Assembly (NCBI GenBank): GCA_002440625.1
Contig: DJUV01000288.1
Location: forward strand, 1 to 7,483
Source of the DNA: Rhodobacteraceae bacterium UBA6273
GTDB taxonomy: Bacteria; Pseudomonadota; Alphaproteobacteria; Rhodobacterales; Rhodobacteraceae
Direction of reading: 5' to 3'
DNA: 7,483 nucleotides
In this document: positions 1 through 5,829 of the stretch, in pieces
Position numbering within the stretch: the first letter of the stretch is position 1
How the letters are laid out: each line of letters starts with the position of its first letter
The notes under the pieces: model-generated
Databases searched by the model: none
Told to the model about the DNA's origin: nothing
What the model saw: the letters and a program-made list of their open reading frames with translations, nothing else
Made by a program: the position numbers and the translations under genes

Positions 1-336
1 GGCCATTTCGAGCTGAACGTCTACAACCCGATGATGAGCTACAACGTCCTGCAATCCATGCAGCTTCTGGGCGATGCGGCGTCGTCCTTCACCGACAACA
101 TGGTGGTCGGCACCCTCGCCAACACCGCGCGGATCGACAAGCTGATGAAGGAAAGCCTGATGCTGGTAACGGCGCTGGCGCCGACCATCGGCTATGACAA
201 TGCCACCAAGGTCGCCAAGACCGCGCACAAGAACGGCACCACGCTGCGCGAGGAGGCCATCGCGCTTGGCTTCGTCGATGGCGAGACCTTCGACAAGATC
301 GTGCGGCCCGAAGACATGATCGGCCCCAAGGGCTGA
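1..336 (+). CDS. fumC: Fumarate hydratase class II, C-terminal part (partial)
   Basis: This is the last 111 residues of a class II fumarase, which interconverts fumarate and L-malate in the TCA cycle in the cytoplasm. The gene is cut by the left window edge, so neither the start nor the class signature (GSSxMPxKxNP) is present. What is visible fits FumC from memory: [12 protein letters not shown] at the very start, then [38 protein letters not shown], and a C-terminal [11 protein letters not shown]. These correspond to the end of the central helical bundle and the small C-terminal domain of the fumarase/aspartase superfamily. The frame is open from base 1 to the TGA at 334-336. A DUF4169 gene follows after three bases, so the two are probably co-transcribed. 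The coordinates begin at the window edge, not at a start codon. Confidence 0.95.
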   Translation, partial: GHFELNVYNPMMSYNVLQSMQLLGDAASSFTDNMVVGTLANTARIDKLMKESLMLVTALAPTIGYDNATKVAKTAHKNGTTLREEAIALGFVDGETFDKIVRPEDMIGPKG

Positions 337-339
337 GTC

Positions 340-525
340 ATGGCCGAGATCGTCAATCTCAGGCAGGTCCGCAAGGCCAGGGCGCGCGACGACAAACGGG
401 CGGCGGCGGATGAGAACGCCGCCCGGCATGGCCGTTCAAAGGCGCTGAAGGCGCTGGAAAAGGCCCGGAACGATCGTGCCGAGGCCACGCTTGACGCGCA
501 CCGGCTGGACGGTCGGGAAGAGTGA
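340..525 (+). CDS. DUF4169 family small protein
   Basis: This is a 61-residue, highly charged protein. It opens MAEIVNLRQVRKARAR and ends LDAHRLDGREE, with Lys/Arg/Ala/Glu-rich helix between, which is the pattern of DUF4169. It has no signal peptide, no membrane segment and no cysteine, and is probably one long cytoplasmic helix. The function of the family is unknown. The ATG lies three bases after the fumC stop, and an AAGGG about 7 nt upstream, inside the end of fumC, can serve as ribosome binding site. The gene ends inside the GTGA overlap with the next gene. As I recall, small DUF4169 genes commonly follow fumC in Rhodobacteraceae. The family call rests on pattern recognition, not on a search. 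Confidence 0.85.
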   Translation: MAEIVNLRQVRKARARDDKRAAADENAARHGRSKALKALEKARNDRAEATLDAHRLDGREE

Positions 526-764
526 GCGCCCCGGTCAAGCATTCGCTGACGCTGAATGGCCACCGGACCAGCGTATCGCTTGAGGATGCCTTCTGGCGCG
601 CCTTCCGCGAGATCGCCGAAGCGCGAGGCCGTCCGATCAACGCCCTCGCCGCCGAAATCGACGCGCGGCGCGACGACGGCACCGGTCTTGCGACGGCGAT
701 CCGGCTATTCGTGCTTGGAGATTTGCAGCGACGGCTGAAGGACGCCGGCAGCGGCGCTCAGTGA
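522..764 (+). CDS. Ribbon-helix-helix domain protein (RHH_4-like)
   Basis: This is an 80-residue protein starting at GTG 522-524, which overlaps the TGA of the DUF4169 gene (523-525) as GTGA and indicates translational coupling. Residues about 4-16 (KHSLTLNGHRTSV) would form the ribbon strand. SLEDAFWRAFREIAEARG forms the first helix, and RPINALAAEIDARR begins the second. The C-terminal LATAIRLFVLGDLQRRL is a further helix. The order fits the RHH_4 family of alphaproteobacteria, whose fold is that of small dimeric DNA-binding proteins. Target and role are unknown, and no toxin partner lies beside it, so it is not an obvious antitoxin. Its stop overlaps the 3' end of the convergent gene by 7 bp, leaving no room for a dedicated terminator between them. 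Confidence 0.82.
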   Translation: MSAPVKHSLTLNGHRTSVSLEDAFWRAFREIAEARGRPINALAAEIDARRDDGTGLATAIRLFVLGDLQRRLKDAGSGAQ

Positions 765-1048
765 TCGCCGGGCTGATCGGGATAAAGCGCCCGCCGCATC
801 CGGTCTGCCAGCGATTGCTCCTGCTGCTCCCAGTCGGTCAGGTTCTGACGCTTGCCGGCGTTCGGGTTAAGCTCGCCCCGGAACAGCGACTGGATTTCCT
901 CACGCGAGAGCGAGGTGCCTTCTTCCACCGGTTCGGGCTGGTACTGGATGCCGATCGCCCGCCACGACGGGATGGCAATGCGAAGGAAACTTGGCGCCGA
1001 GAAGATCGCGGAGCCGAAGGAAGACTGGGCAACATCCAGTGCTTTCAT
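758..1048 (-). CDS. Hypothetical protein, 96 residues
   Basis: I do not recognise this protein. The chosen ATG (complement of 1046-1048) gives 96 residues beginning MKALDVAQSSFGSAIF. The frame stays open upstream to about 1201, but that stretch (rich in Phe, Trp and Arg) does not look like the rest and spans the likely promoter region, so I reject the longer form. A run of G about 8 nt upstream of the chosen ATG is a tolerable ribosome binding site. Residues 1-36 are moderately hydrophobic without a clear membrane span. The rest is polar (PEPVEEGTSLSREEIQSLFRGELNPNAG, then a helix LTDWEQQEQSLADRMRRAL). It has no cysteine and no known catalytic motif. The composition change, with a charged helical C-terminal half, resembles a real cytoplasmic protein. 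It converges on the RHH gene. Confidence 0.65.
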   Translation of the reverse strand: MKALDVAQSSFGSAIFSAPSFLRIAIPSWRAIGIQYQPEPVEEGTSLSREEIQSLFRGELNPNAGKRQNLTDWEQQEQSLADRMRRALYPDQPGDH

Positions 1049-1144
1049 GGTACAGGAACCCCCCAAGGAACCCATCCGGAACGATGGCAGATTCGATCCG
1101 GTCAACAGCGGCCATATGAGCGGAAAACGGCCTAGGCAGAATAC

Positions 1145-1167
1145 GGGAAAAACGAATCGTTTTTCCC
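1145..1167. repeat. Perfect 23-nt palindrome centred on GANTC
   Basis: The left arm GGGAAAAACGA (1145-1155) is exactly complementary to the right arm TCGTTTTTCCC (1157-1167), with a single central A at 1156. The axis falls on the N of a GAATC site (1154-1158), the recognition pattern (GANTC) of the cell-cycle methylase CcrM in alphaproteobacteria. It sits about 97 bp upstream of the 96-residue gene and about 83 bp beyond the P450 stop. It could be an operator for that gene or a hairpin closing the P450 operon. No run of T follows the stem on either strand, so a classical intrinsic terminator is not supported. The rest of the 1049-1249 gap shows nothing else I can name. Confidence 0.7.
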
Positions 1168-1249
1168 ACAGCCCTAAGATGAACCGGAATCGCGATTTCA
1201 ATCAATTGCCGGTTGCACAATTCGGCGGATTTTCGGCCATTGGCGCAAG

Positions 1250-2611
1250 TTACGCGACGTCACGCAGCCGCGCGATCAGGCGGATTCCATCCTTTGCGCG
1301 GACGGTAAGCTGCGCCACAGGAACGGGTTCGGCAGCATCAACAACAATAAACTCAAGCGTTTTCATAATGATGGCAAGGAAAAGCGGCCCCTCGACCATC
1401 GCGAACCCGGCGCCGGGGCAGACCCTTGGCCCTTCGGAGAAGGGCATATAGCCGCAGCGGGCGGATTTCCGCCCTTCGTCGCGCTGCCAACGATCGGGAT
1501 CGAAGCTGTCGGGGTCATCCCAGAGCCTTTCGTGGCGCTGAAGATGCCAGGGCGACAGCACGATCTGCGCGCCCTTGGGCACATCCCGGTCGCGGAAGCG
1601 TTCGGCTTTCGTCGCCTCGCGCACCATCATCGGCACCGGGGGATAGAGCCGGAGCGTCTCGCGGAAGACGTCGCGGGTGAAGCCCATCCGCGTCAGGGCC
1701 GCGATGCCCTCTTCCGGCGCAAACCCCGCCGTCTCTGCCGCCACCCGGTCCTGCACCGCGCGGTCGCGGGCCAGAAGGTAAAGCGCCCAGCCAAGCGCCG
1801 CCGCCGAGGTCTCATGCCCGGCAAGAAAGAAGATCGCGACCTGATCGACCATCTCGCCCGTGGTGAACAAGCGCCCGGTTTCGGGATCGGGCGTGGTCAT
1901 GATCTTGGTCGCAAGATCACCGGGCGCCCTGCCCGCCTTGATCGCCGCCAGCCGGTCCTCGACCAGCCCCGCGATCAGCGCGCGGATCGACGCCGCCGCA
2001 GCCTTCGCCCGGCGCGGCAGGAAGCGGGGCATCCAACGCGGCAAGGGCAGGAAGGCGGCGAGGTTCAGAAGCGGTTGCGCGCGCTGGTAAGCGCGAAACT
2101 CGGCGAAGACCCGCGCCGCCGTCTCATGCTCGATCGGGATCGAGAAGAGCGTGCGGAAGATGGCATCGGCAGCGGCGTGGCTGGCGAATTCCTCGATCTC
2201 CACCACCTCACCCGCCCGCGCCTTGATCCGGTCGCGCGCGGCCTCGGCGGCGGCCAGAAGGGCCGGATAGGTCTCATGCAGGCGGCCACGGGCGAAGGCC
2301 GGGTCGATGATCCGCCGCTGCGCCTGCCAGAGCGCACCGTTGGTGACAAAGACCGATTGCCCCAGAAGCGGCGCAAGCCCTTCCCGCACCCGGTCGCTTT
2401 TCGGGAAATCACCGGGGCGCTTCGACAGCACCTCCGCGATCAGCGCCGGATCGTTGCAGAGATAGGACCGGAAGAACGGTGTGCGGAACTCGGCCATCCA
2501 GGCGTGATAGAGCCGTGCGGGCTGAGCCGAGAGGATGTCTTGCCGGAATAGCTTCAGATACTGCCAGAGCGACACACGATCCGGCCGAGGCTTGGGCTTC
2601 GGCGCGATCAT
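1250..2611 (-). CDS. Cytochrome P450
   Basis: This is a 453-residue haem-thiolate monooxygenase, the usual length for a soluble bacterial P450 or slightly more. All the core motifs are present. The C-helix WxxxR is at W95/R99. The I-helix oxygen-activation motif AGHETS is at 264-269. The K-helix ExxR is ETLR at 318-321. A PERF-like DPDRW is at 371-375. The haem loop FSEGPRVCPG is at 391-400, with Cys398 as the iron ligand. There is no signal peptide or N-terminal membrane anchor, and no fused reductase or ferredoxin, so electrons must come from partners outside this window. The ATG overlaps the stop of the hydrolase gene as ATGA and has a good AGGGA 7 nt upstream, so the pair is translationally coupled. 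The stop is TAA. The substrate cannot be read from the sequence. The coupling to an esterase-like protein suggests a lipid or ester substrate, which is inference. Confidence 0.96.
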   Translation of the reverse strand: MIAPKPKPRPDRVSLWQYLKLFRQDILSAQPARLYHAWMAEFRTPFFRSYLCNDPALIAEVLSKRPGDFPKSDRVREGLAPLLGQSVFVTNGALWQAQRRIIDPAFARGRLHETYPALLAAAEAARDRIKARAGEVVEIEEFASHAAADAIFRTLFSIPIEHETAARVFAEFRAYQRAQPLLNLAAFLPLPRWMPRFLPRRAKAAAASIRALIAGLVEDRLAAIKAGRAPGDLATKIMTTPDPETGRLFTTGEMVDQVAIFFLAGHETSAAALGWALYLLARDRAVQDRVAAETAGFAPEEGIAALTRMGFTRDVFRETLRLYPPVPMMVREATKAERFRDRDVPKGAQIVLSPWHLQRHERLWDDPDSFDPDRWQRDEGRKSARCGYMPFSEGPRVCPGAGFAMVEGPLFLAIIMKTLEFIVVDAAEPVPVAQLTVRAKDGIRLIARLRDVA

Positions 2612-3810
2612 GGCAGGTCCCTGTAGCCGCTTGCCGCGCGGGTGATGACCGTCTTCGATGGCGCGCGGTCGCGGTAACGGTCGGCGAGCGTCAGCGGCCC
2701 GGCGGTGATGCGGAAGTAGTCATAGTCGCCGGGCCGGTCGAAGGCGCAGAGATACTGGAAATGCAGACGGAAGAACCGCCACCTGAGCCTCTGCCAGCGC
2801 GCCGGACTCAAGGTCTGGGTGAAGGCAGCCGACAGGATCAGCGGCCAACGCTGGTCAGGGGGTGCTACGCCAGTGACCTTCACGGGATCGCAGAGCGCAT
2901 AGGTGCAGCCGTCGCCCGGCGCGGTCACATCGACCCAAGTCAGTGCGTCGCTCGCCGAAAGATAGGCGAGATCGCCACGCAGGCGCTGCGCCCGGGGCAG
3001 GAACGAAACCATCGGCACAACATGGCCAAGCGTCAGCAGCGCCAGCACCGGCCCCCCGTCACACGGCCCCTGCCCCGCCCTGAGAAGGTCGGAGAGAAGC
3101 GAGACGGCAAGATGCGCACCCGAGGAATGGCCGACCACGATCACCTCGTCATGCGGCCCCCGCAACGCCTCGGCCACCCGGACGACGAATTCCCGAAGCC
3201 GGTCCTCCAAAAGCAGAGGATAGGCGCCGTCCTCGACCGCCGTGAAGGCATAGTCATGCATCAGGTAATAGGCATAGAGCCTGCCGTCGATTCGCCGGAA
3301 CTGCCAGAGAACGAGGGCAGCCCCGGCAAGCCCGGACGCCAGCGCCAGCAAGGCTGACAAGCCACCCGCAGGCAGCGCCATCCGCACCAGCCAGCCCGCG
3401 ACGACACCCGCTCCCAGCGCCACCACAAGCTGCAAAAGAAGCATCACGATCGGATAGAGCGCCGCGATCGTCGGCCCTTTCCTCAGCCCCGCCAGCCGGA
3501 AGATCGCCCCCGACCCGACATAGCTCCGCACCGTCCGCCAAAGCTGGCGGTAGGTATCGAAAATCCCCTGCCGCATCGAGGCGCGCACGATGTCGGACCA
3601 GAGCAGCACCTCGATCTCGGCCTCAGACGCGATGCCGTCCATCTCGGTCACGACGCGCCAGCCGAAGGCATCGCCCCCCTGCCGGGCGGAAACGGTGATC
3701 GCATAGCCGCTGATCGCAGCCTGAGAAAGCGCCTCGGTCCGGTAAAGCTCGCGGTAACGGCGCGGATGGAAGGGGTCGTAGCCCGGAATGTAGAAGACCC
3801 GCCGACGCAT
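2608..3810 (-). CDS. Membrane-anchored alpha/beta hydrolase-like protein
   Basis: This is a 400-residue protein. The start at the complement of 3808-3810 gives MRRRVFYIPGYDPFHPRRY, where YIPGYDP resembles the first strand and oxyanion loop of an alpha/beta hydrolase. Two hydrophobic segments follow at about 117-142 and 150-171. They form a hairpin that should place both the N-terminus and the catalytic part on the same side of the membrane, probably the cytoplasm. The nucleophile elbow is VIVVGHSSGAHLAVSLL, with the GxSxG at 227-231 and Ser229 as the expected nucleophile. I could not assign the Asp and His of the triad. Upstream in-frame codons to 3894 are rejected because they overlap the DUF2059 gene. 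The start has GAGG directly against the ATG, too close to work well, so re-initiation from the DUF2059 stop 7 nt upstream is likely. The stop overlaps the P450 start. The substrate is unknown. Confidence 0.83.
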   Translation of the reverse strand: MRRRVFYIPGYDPFHPRRYRELYRTEALSQAAISGYAITVSARQGGDAFGWRVVTEMDGIASEAEIEVLLWSDIVRASMRQGIFDTYRQLWRTVRSYVGSGAIFRLAGLRKGPTIAALYPIVMLLLQLVVALGAGVVAGWLVRMALPAGGLSALLALASGLAGAALVLWQFRRIDGRLYAYYLMHDYAFTAVEDGAYPLLLEDRLREFVVRVAEALRGPHDEVIVVGHSSGAHLAVSLLSDLLRAGQGPCDGGPVLALLTLGHVVPMVSFLPRAQRLRGDLAYLSASDALTWVDVTAPGDGCTYALCDPVKVTGVAPPDQRWPLILSAAFTQTLSPARWQRLRWRFFRLHFQYLCAFDRPGDYDYFRITAGPLTLADRYRDRAPSKTVITRAASGYRDLP

Positions 3811-3817
3811 CCTCGGC

Positions 3818-4645
3818 TCAGAGGCTCTGTCCGGCAAGTACGACCCCCGCGGCGCGGCCAAGCTGGCGCGAGACGTCGCGGAACACTTCGGCATAGGCTT
3901 CCGTCATCGCCCGGTTCATCACTTGTGCATCGGGTCGCCGGGTGAAGTCGGTGTAGCGCTTGATCTCCTCGTCGGAAAGCGGCGCATAGGCCATCGTCAG
4001 ATAGGCATGGACCCAGATGTCGGTCTCTTCCCGGATCGCCTGTTCCTGCGACCAGACTTCGGCGACGACATCGTCCTCGCTCATTTCCGGCCCGATGGCG
4101 CCGCTATCCCGAAGCCCCTGATAAAAAGCAAAATTTGCGTTGAGTCCGTTCGAGACATTGCTTTCGACGAGATCGTTGACCTCGACGAAATCCTTGACAA
4201 GCGCGATCCTCGGATCGTTCCCCGCCCGCATCTCCTCAAGCGTGAGGCGGCTCGCATCCTCGACATCCGGATCAAGCAGCGCCCGCCGCGCGGAGATTTC
4301 CAGCGTTGTCGCCTGCCGGCCAAGGCCCGATCCGAAAAACTCGATGACCGGCGCGAAACCGGTGCCCGATTGCGGCAAAGCCGCCGTGAGGGCGGTGGTG
4401 AATTCTGCCAGCAGCCGGTCAGGCGCGTAGATCCGGTGGACCGCTGTGGCCCAGCTCTGCCCGCCGGCCCCGTCGAGCATGTTTTCGTCGATTTCCTTGC
4501 CGTAGGCCTCACCCTCGGCGGCAAGTACCTCAAAGACTTCCGGCAGTTGCAGGGCCGCCACCAGTTCGTCCACCTCCGTCGCGCGGGCCGGACCGGTAAC
4601 CGCAAGGCCGGTCGCAAGAAGTGTGGCAAGGAAGATTGGGCGCAT
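3818..4645 (-). CDS. DUF2059 domain-containing secreted protein
   Basis: This is a 275-residue protein with a typical Sec signal peptide: MRP, a hydrophobic FLATLLATGLAV core, and an ARA cleavage site after residue 22. The mature part is acidic and helical. The C-terminal stretch from about 215 to 262 (AYLTMAYAPLSDEEIKRYTDFTRRPDAQVMNRAMTEAYAEVF, in pieces) matches the DUF2059 pattern of a Tyr, a short EE helix, then F.....A..... . An earlier segment around 45-95 may be a second diverged copy. The mature protein should sit in the periplasm. The domain has no established biochemical function. It has no cysteine in the mature part and no enzyme motif. AGGAA about 5 nt before the ATG is a good ribosome binding site. 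It is the first gene of the DUF2059-hydrolase-P450 unit, so its promoter probably drives all three. Confidence 0.85.
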   Translation of the reverse strand: MRPIFLATLLATGLAVTGPARATEVDELVAALQLPEVFEVLAAEGEAYGKEIDENMLDGAGGQSWATAVHRIYAPDRLLAEFTTALTAALPQSGTGFAPVIEFFGSGLGRQATTLEISARRALLDPDVEDASRLTLEEMRAGNDPRIALVKDFVEVNDLVESNVSNGLNANFAFYQGLRDSGAIGPEMSEDDVVAEVWSQEQAIREETDIWVHAYLTMAYAPLSDEEIKRYTDFTRRPDAQVMNRAMTEAYAEVFRDVSRQLGRAAGVVLAGQSL

Positions 4646-4674
4646 CGGGGTTCCTGCGAGGTTTTGCCCCTACA

Positions 4675-4703
4675 GTCCTAGTCCCCGCGCCCGCCCGTGC
4701 CAA
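4675..4703 (-). promoter_or_regulatory. Candidate promoter of the DUF2059-hydrolase-P450 unit
   Basis: On the minus strand TTGGCA (complement of 4698-4703) lies 17 nt from TAGGAC (complement of 4675-4680). This would start transcription about 20-25 nt before the DUF2059 ATG. The -35 is good and the -10 is weak (3 of 6). It is the best pair I found upstream of this operon. Confidence 0.3.
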
Positions 4704-4779
4704 GCGCAACCCGCAAGGTGGTCAGCCCCGCGGGCGGTCCTCCGCACACCACGAGGCTTACGCGCCAGCAAAAACGGGG

Positions 4780-4808
4780 TTGCAGAGTGCTGCGCCTGCC
4801 GCTAAATC
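4780..4808 (+). promoter_or_regulatory. Candidate promoter of tRNA-Ser
   Basis: TTGCAG (4780-4785) and TAAATC (4803-4808) are separated by exactly 17 nt. Transcription would begin near 4815, about 19 nt before the mature tRNA 5' end. The -35 is close to consensus and the -10 is poor but is the only AT-rich hexamer in the right place. Confidence 0.45.
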
Positions 4809-4833
4809 CCCCGCCTGTGACGATCCCTGACGC

Positions 4834-4923
4834 GGAGAGGTGGCAGAGTGGTCGAATGCGGCGGTCTCGAAAACCGTTGTCGGTGCGAGCCGACCCAGGG
4901 TTCGAATCCCTGTCTCTCCGCCA
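4834..4923 (+). tRNA. tRNA-Ser (anticodon CGA), reads UCG
   Basis: This is a 90-nt class II tRNA. The acceptor stem pairs GGAGAGG (4834-4840) with TCTCTCC (4913-4919), with one G-T pair. The discriminator is G4920, and CCA is encoded at 4921-4923. The anticodon stem GCGGT/ACCGT encloses the loop CTCGAAA, giving anticodon CGA. A long variable arm (TCGG, loop, CCGA) identifies serine. The T arm is CAGGG-TTCGAAT-CCCTG. No clear terminator follows: the next 30 bases are AT-rich without a stem. The reverse strand carries a spurious open frame. Confidence 0.97.
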
Positions 4924-4992
4924 CCTATCATTGAAAATATTGGGTAATTTGTTGCAACAGGCGTCGCAGCCGCCATTGCGCCCAGAATCTTT

Positions 4993-5244
4993 TTGCGCCC
5001 GGGTGCGCTTGGTTGCGACTTAGCGCCCGAGACGGATGCACGCGCCGCGGTCGTCGCCGGGATGCGTCAGTTGACCGAGCGGCAGTTTCACGGAATTGTC
5101 GGCGTGCTCAATCAGGACGCGGTCGATGTCGAGGCCCTGGGCCTCCGCCAGACGCCGATCTTCTTCCAGAACGGCAAGCGGCTGGAAAACTTCAGCGCCG
5201 AAAGCCTCATCGCCGATGTCCGCTTCGCCGTGGAGAATTCCTGA
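4993..5244 (+). pseudogene. C-terminal remnant of a DsbA-family (thioredoxin_4) protein
   Basis: The frame ending at TGA 5242-5244 encodes a tail that matches the C-terminal half of COG1651 DsbA-like thiol oxidoreductases. It contains NQDAVDVEALGLRQTPIFFQNGKRLENFSAESLIADV. In intact proteins this block is ALGVxxTPTFFVNGxPL, and the TP carries the cis-proline that faces the active site. The N-terminal half, with the signal peptide and the CxxC redox pair, is absent. The frame is closed by a TAA at 4945-4947, and the tRNA lies just before that. The possible starts (TTG 4993, ATG 5062) lack a convincing ribosome binding site. It is most likely a non-functional fragment left by a deletion or an insertion beside the tRNA. 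An 8-bp direct repeat TTGCGCCC occurs at 4976 and 4993, near the break. The gene converges on mntR with an 8-nt gap. Confidence 0.7.
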
Positions 5245-5252
5245 ACGCTTGC

Positions 5253-5711
5253 TCAGGACCGGTCGGCGAAGGCGGCGAAAAGGGCGAGGGTCCGCTCGCT
5301 CACATGGTGTTCGATCCCTTCGGCATCGTGTTCGGCTGTCTCGGCATCCAGCCCGAGGCGGAGCAGAAACCGCAGGACAATGTCATGTCGACGCTGGCAT
5401 TCTTCAGCCAGCGCCCGGCCAGCATCGGTCAGAAAGACCGAACGATACCTCGCGCGGGTGATCAGGCCGTCCCGTGCCAGACGGTCAAGCGTCTTGGCAA
5501 CAGAGGGGGGCGTGACCCCCATCTTCGCCGCGATGTCGACGGGTCGTGCTTCGCCCCGTGCATGGATCAGTTCGGCGATCAGCTCGACATAGTCTTCGGC
5601 CAGTTCGTTGCGATGCGCTTCGCGCACACCCTGAAACGCCCCCGCGCGGGGATCCGAAGGGCGCTCGTCGCTTGCGGCGGGCGGAGATGGCTGGAGGTCA
5701 TCGTGCACCAT
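5253..5711 (-). CDS. mntR: Manganese-responsive transcriptional regulator MntR
   Basis: This is a 152-residue DtxR/MntR-family repressor, close in length to E. coli MntR. The core REAHRNELAEDYVELI, the winged helix GEARPVDIAAKMGVTPPSVAKTLDRL (about 53-78) and the dimerisation helix DAEGIEHHVSE match the E. coli protein closely, as recalled. Aligned to B. subtilis MntR, all six metal ligands are present: Asp40, Glu43, His109, Glu131, Glu134 and His135. It has no C-terminal SH3-like domain, as expected for MntR and unlike DtxR/IdeR. With Mn(II) bound it should repress its targets. The start at the complement of 5709-5711 gives the natural length. The frame is open to 5915, but that would run through the divergent promoter region. 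A candidate operator lies upstream in the divergent intergenic space, so it may also control itself. Confidence 0.95.
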   Translation of the reverse strand: MVHDDLQPSPPAASDERPSDPRAGAFQGVREAHRNELAEDYVELIAELIHARGEARPVDIAAKMGVTPPSVAKTLDRLARDGLITRARYRSVFLTDAGRALAEECQRRHDIVLRFLLRLGLDAETAEHDAEGIEHHVSERTLALFAAFADRS

Positions 5712-5735
5712 GGGTCCAGTCTCGCACGAACGAGA

Positions 5736-5764
5736 TTGACAGGTAAAGGCCGAGAGACGATTAT
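5736..5764 (+). promoter_or_regulatory. Candidate promoter of the 72-residue gene
   Basis: A perfect -35 TTGACA (5736-5741) is followed after 17 nt by GATTAT (5759-5764, 4 of 6). The start would be near 5771, inside the palindromic operator, leaving a leader of about 59 nt before the ATG at 5830. Confidence 0.55.
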
Positions 5765-5779
5765 TAGCCTTGTCTAATA
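5762..5779. promoter_or_regulatory. Candidate MntR operator
   Basis: TATTAG (5762-5767) and CTAATA (5774-5779) form an inverted repeat with 6-bp arms and a 6-nt spacer. It lies 51 bp from the mntR start and overlaps the -10 and start point of the divergent promoter. DtxR/MntR-type operators are palindromes of about 18-22 bp, often with TTAG...CTAA halves, so position and shape both fit. No exact consensus for this lineage is available to me. Confidence 0.6.
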
Positions 5780-5782
5780 TTT

Positions 5783-5806
5783 GGCGCTCAGCCTTTTTGG
5801 AGCGCC
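5783..5806 (+). other. Hairpin in the presumed leader of the 72-residue gene
   Basis: GGCGCTC (5783-5789) and GAGCGCC (5800-5806) are perfectly complementary, with a 10-nt loop containing TTTTT. It lies just past the operator and about 24 nt before the start codon. No U run follows, so it is not a normal terminator. It does not resemble the yybP-ykoY Mn riboswitch consensus. Confidence 0.5.
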
Positions 5807-5829
5807 CGCCAGCAAGGAAAACCAGAACC

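Noticed and set aside
1532..2551. Long plus-strand open frame of 339 codons
   Set aside because: It lies wholly antisense to the P450 gene, which has all catalytic motifs; the plus reading is Arg/Gly/His-rich with no domain, as expected for a GC-rich shadow.
2479..3357. Plus-strand open frame of 292 codons
   Set aside because: Antisense to the P450 start and the hydrolase; composition is a typical shadow frame.
3923..4681. Plus-strand open frame of 252 codons opposite the DUF2059 gene
   Set aside because: The minus strand gives a clear signal peptide and DUF2059 pattern; the plus reading has neither motif nor ribosome binding site.
4758..4976. Minus-strand open frame containing GGGETGIRTLGRLAPTTVFETAAFDHS
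   Set aside because: It is the reverse-strand reading of tRNA-Ser, a well-known spurious protein annotation in many genomes.
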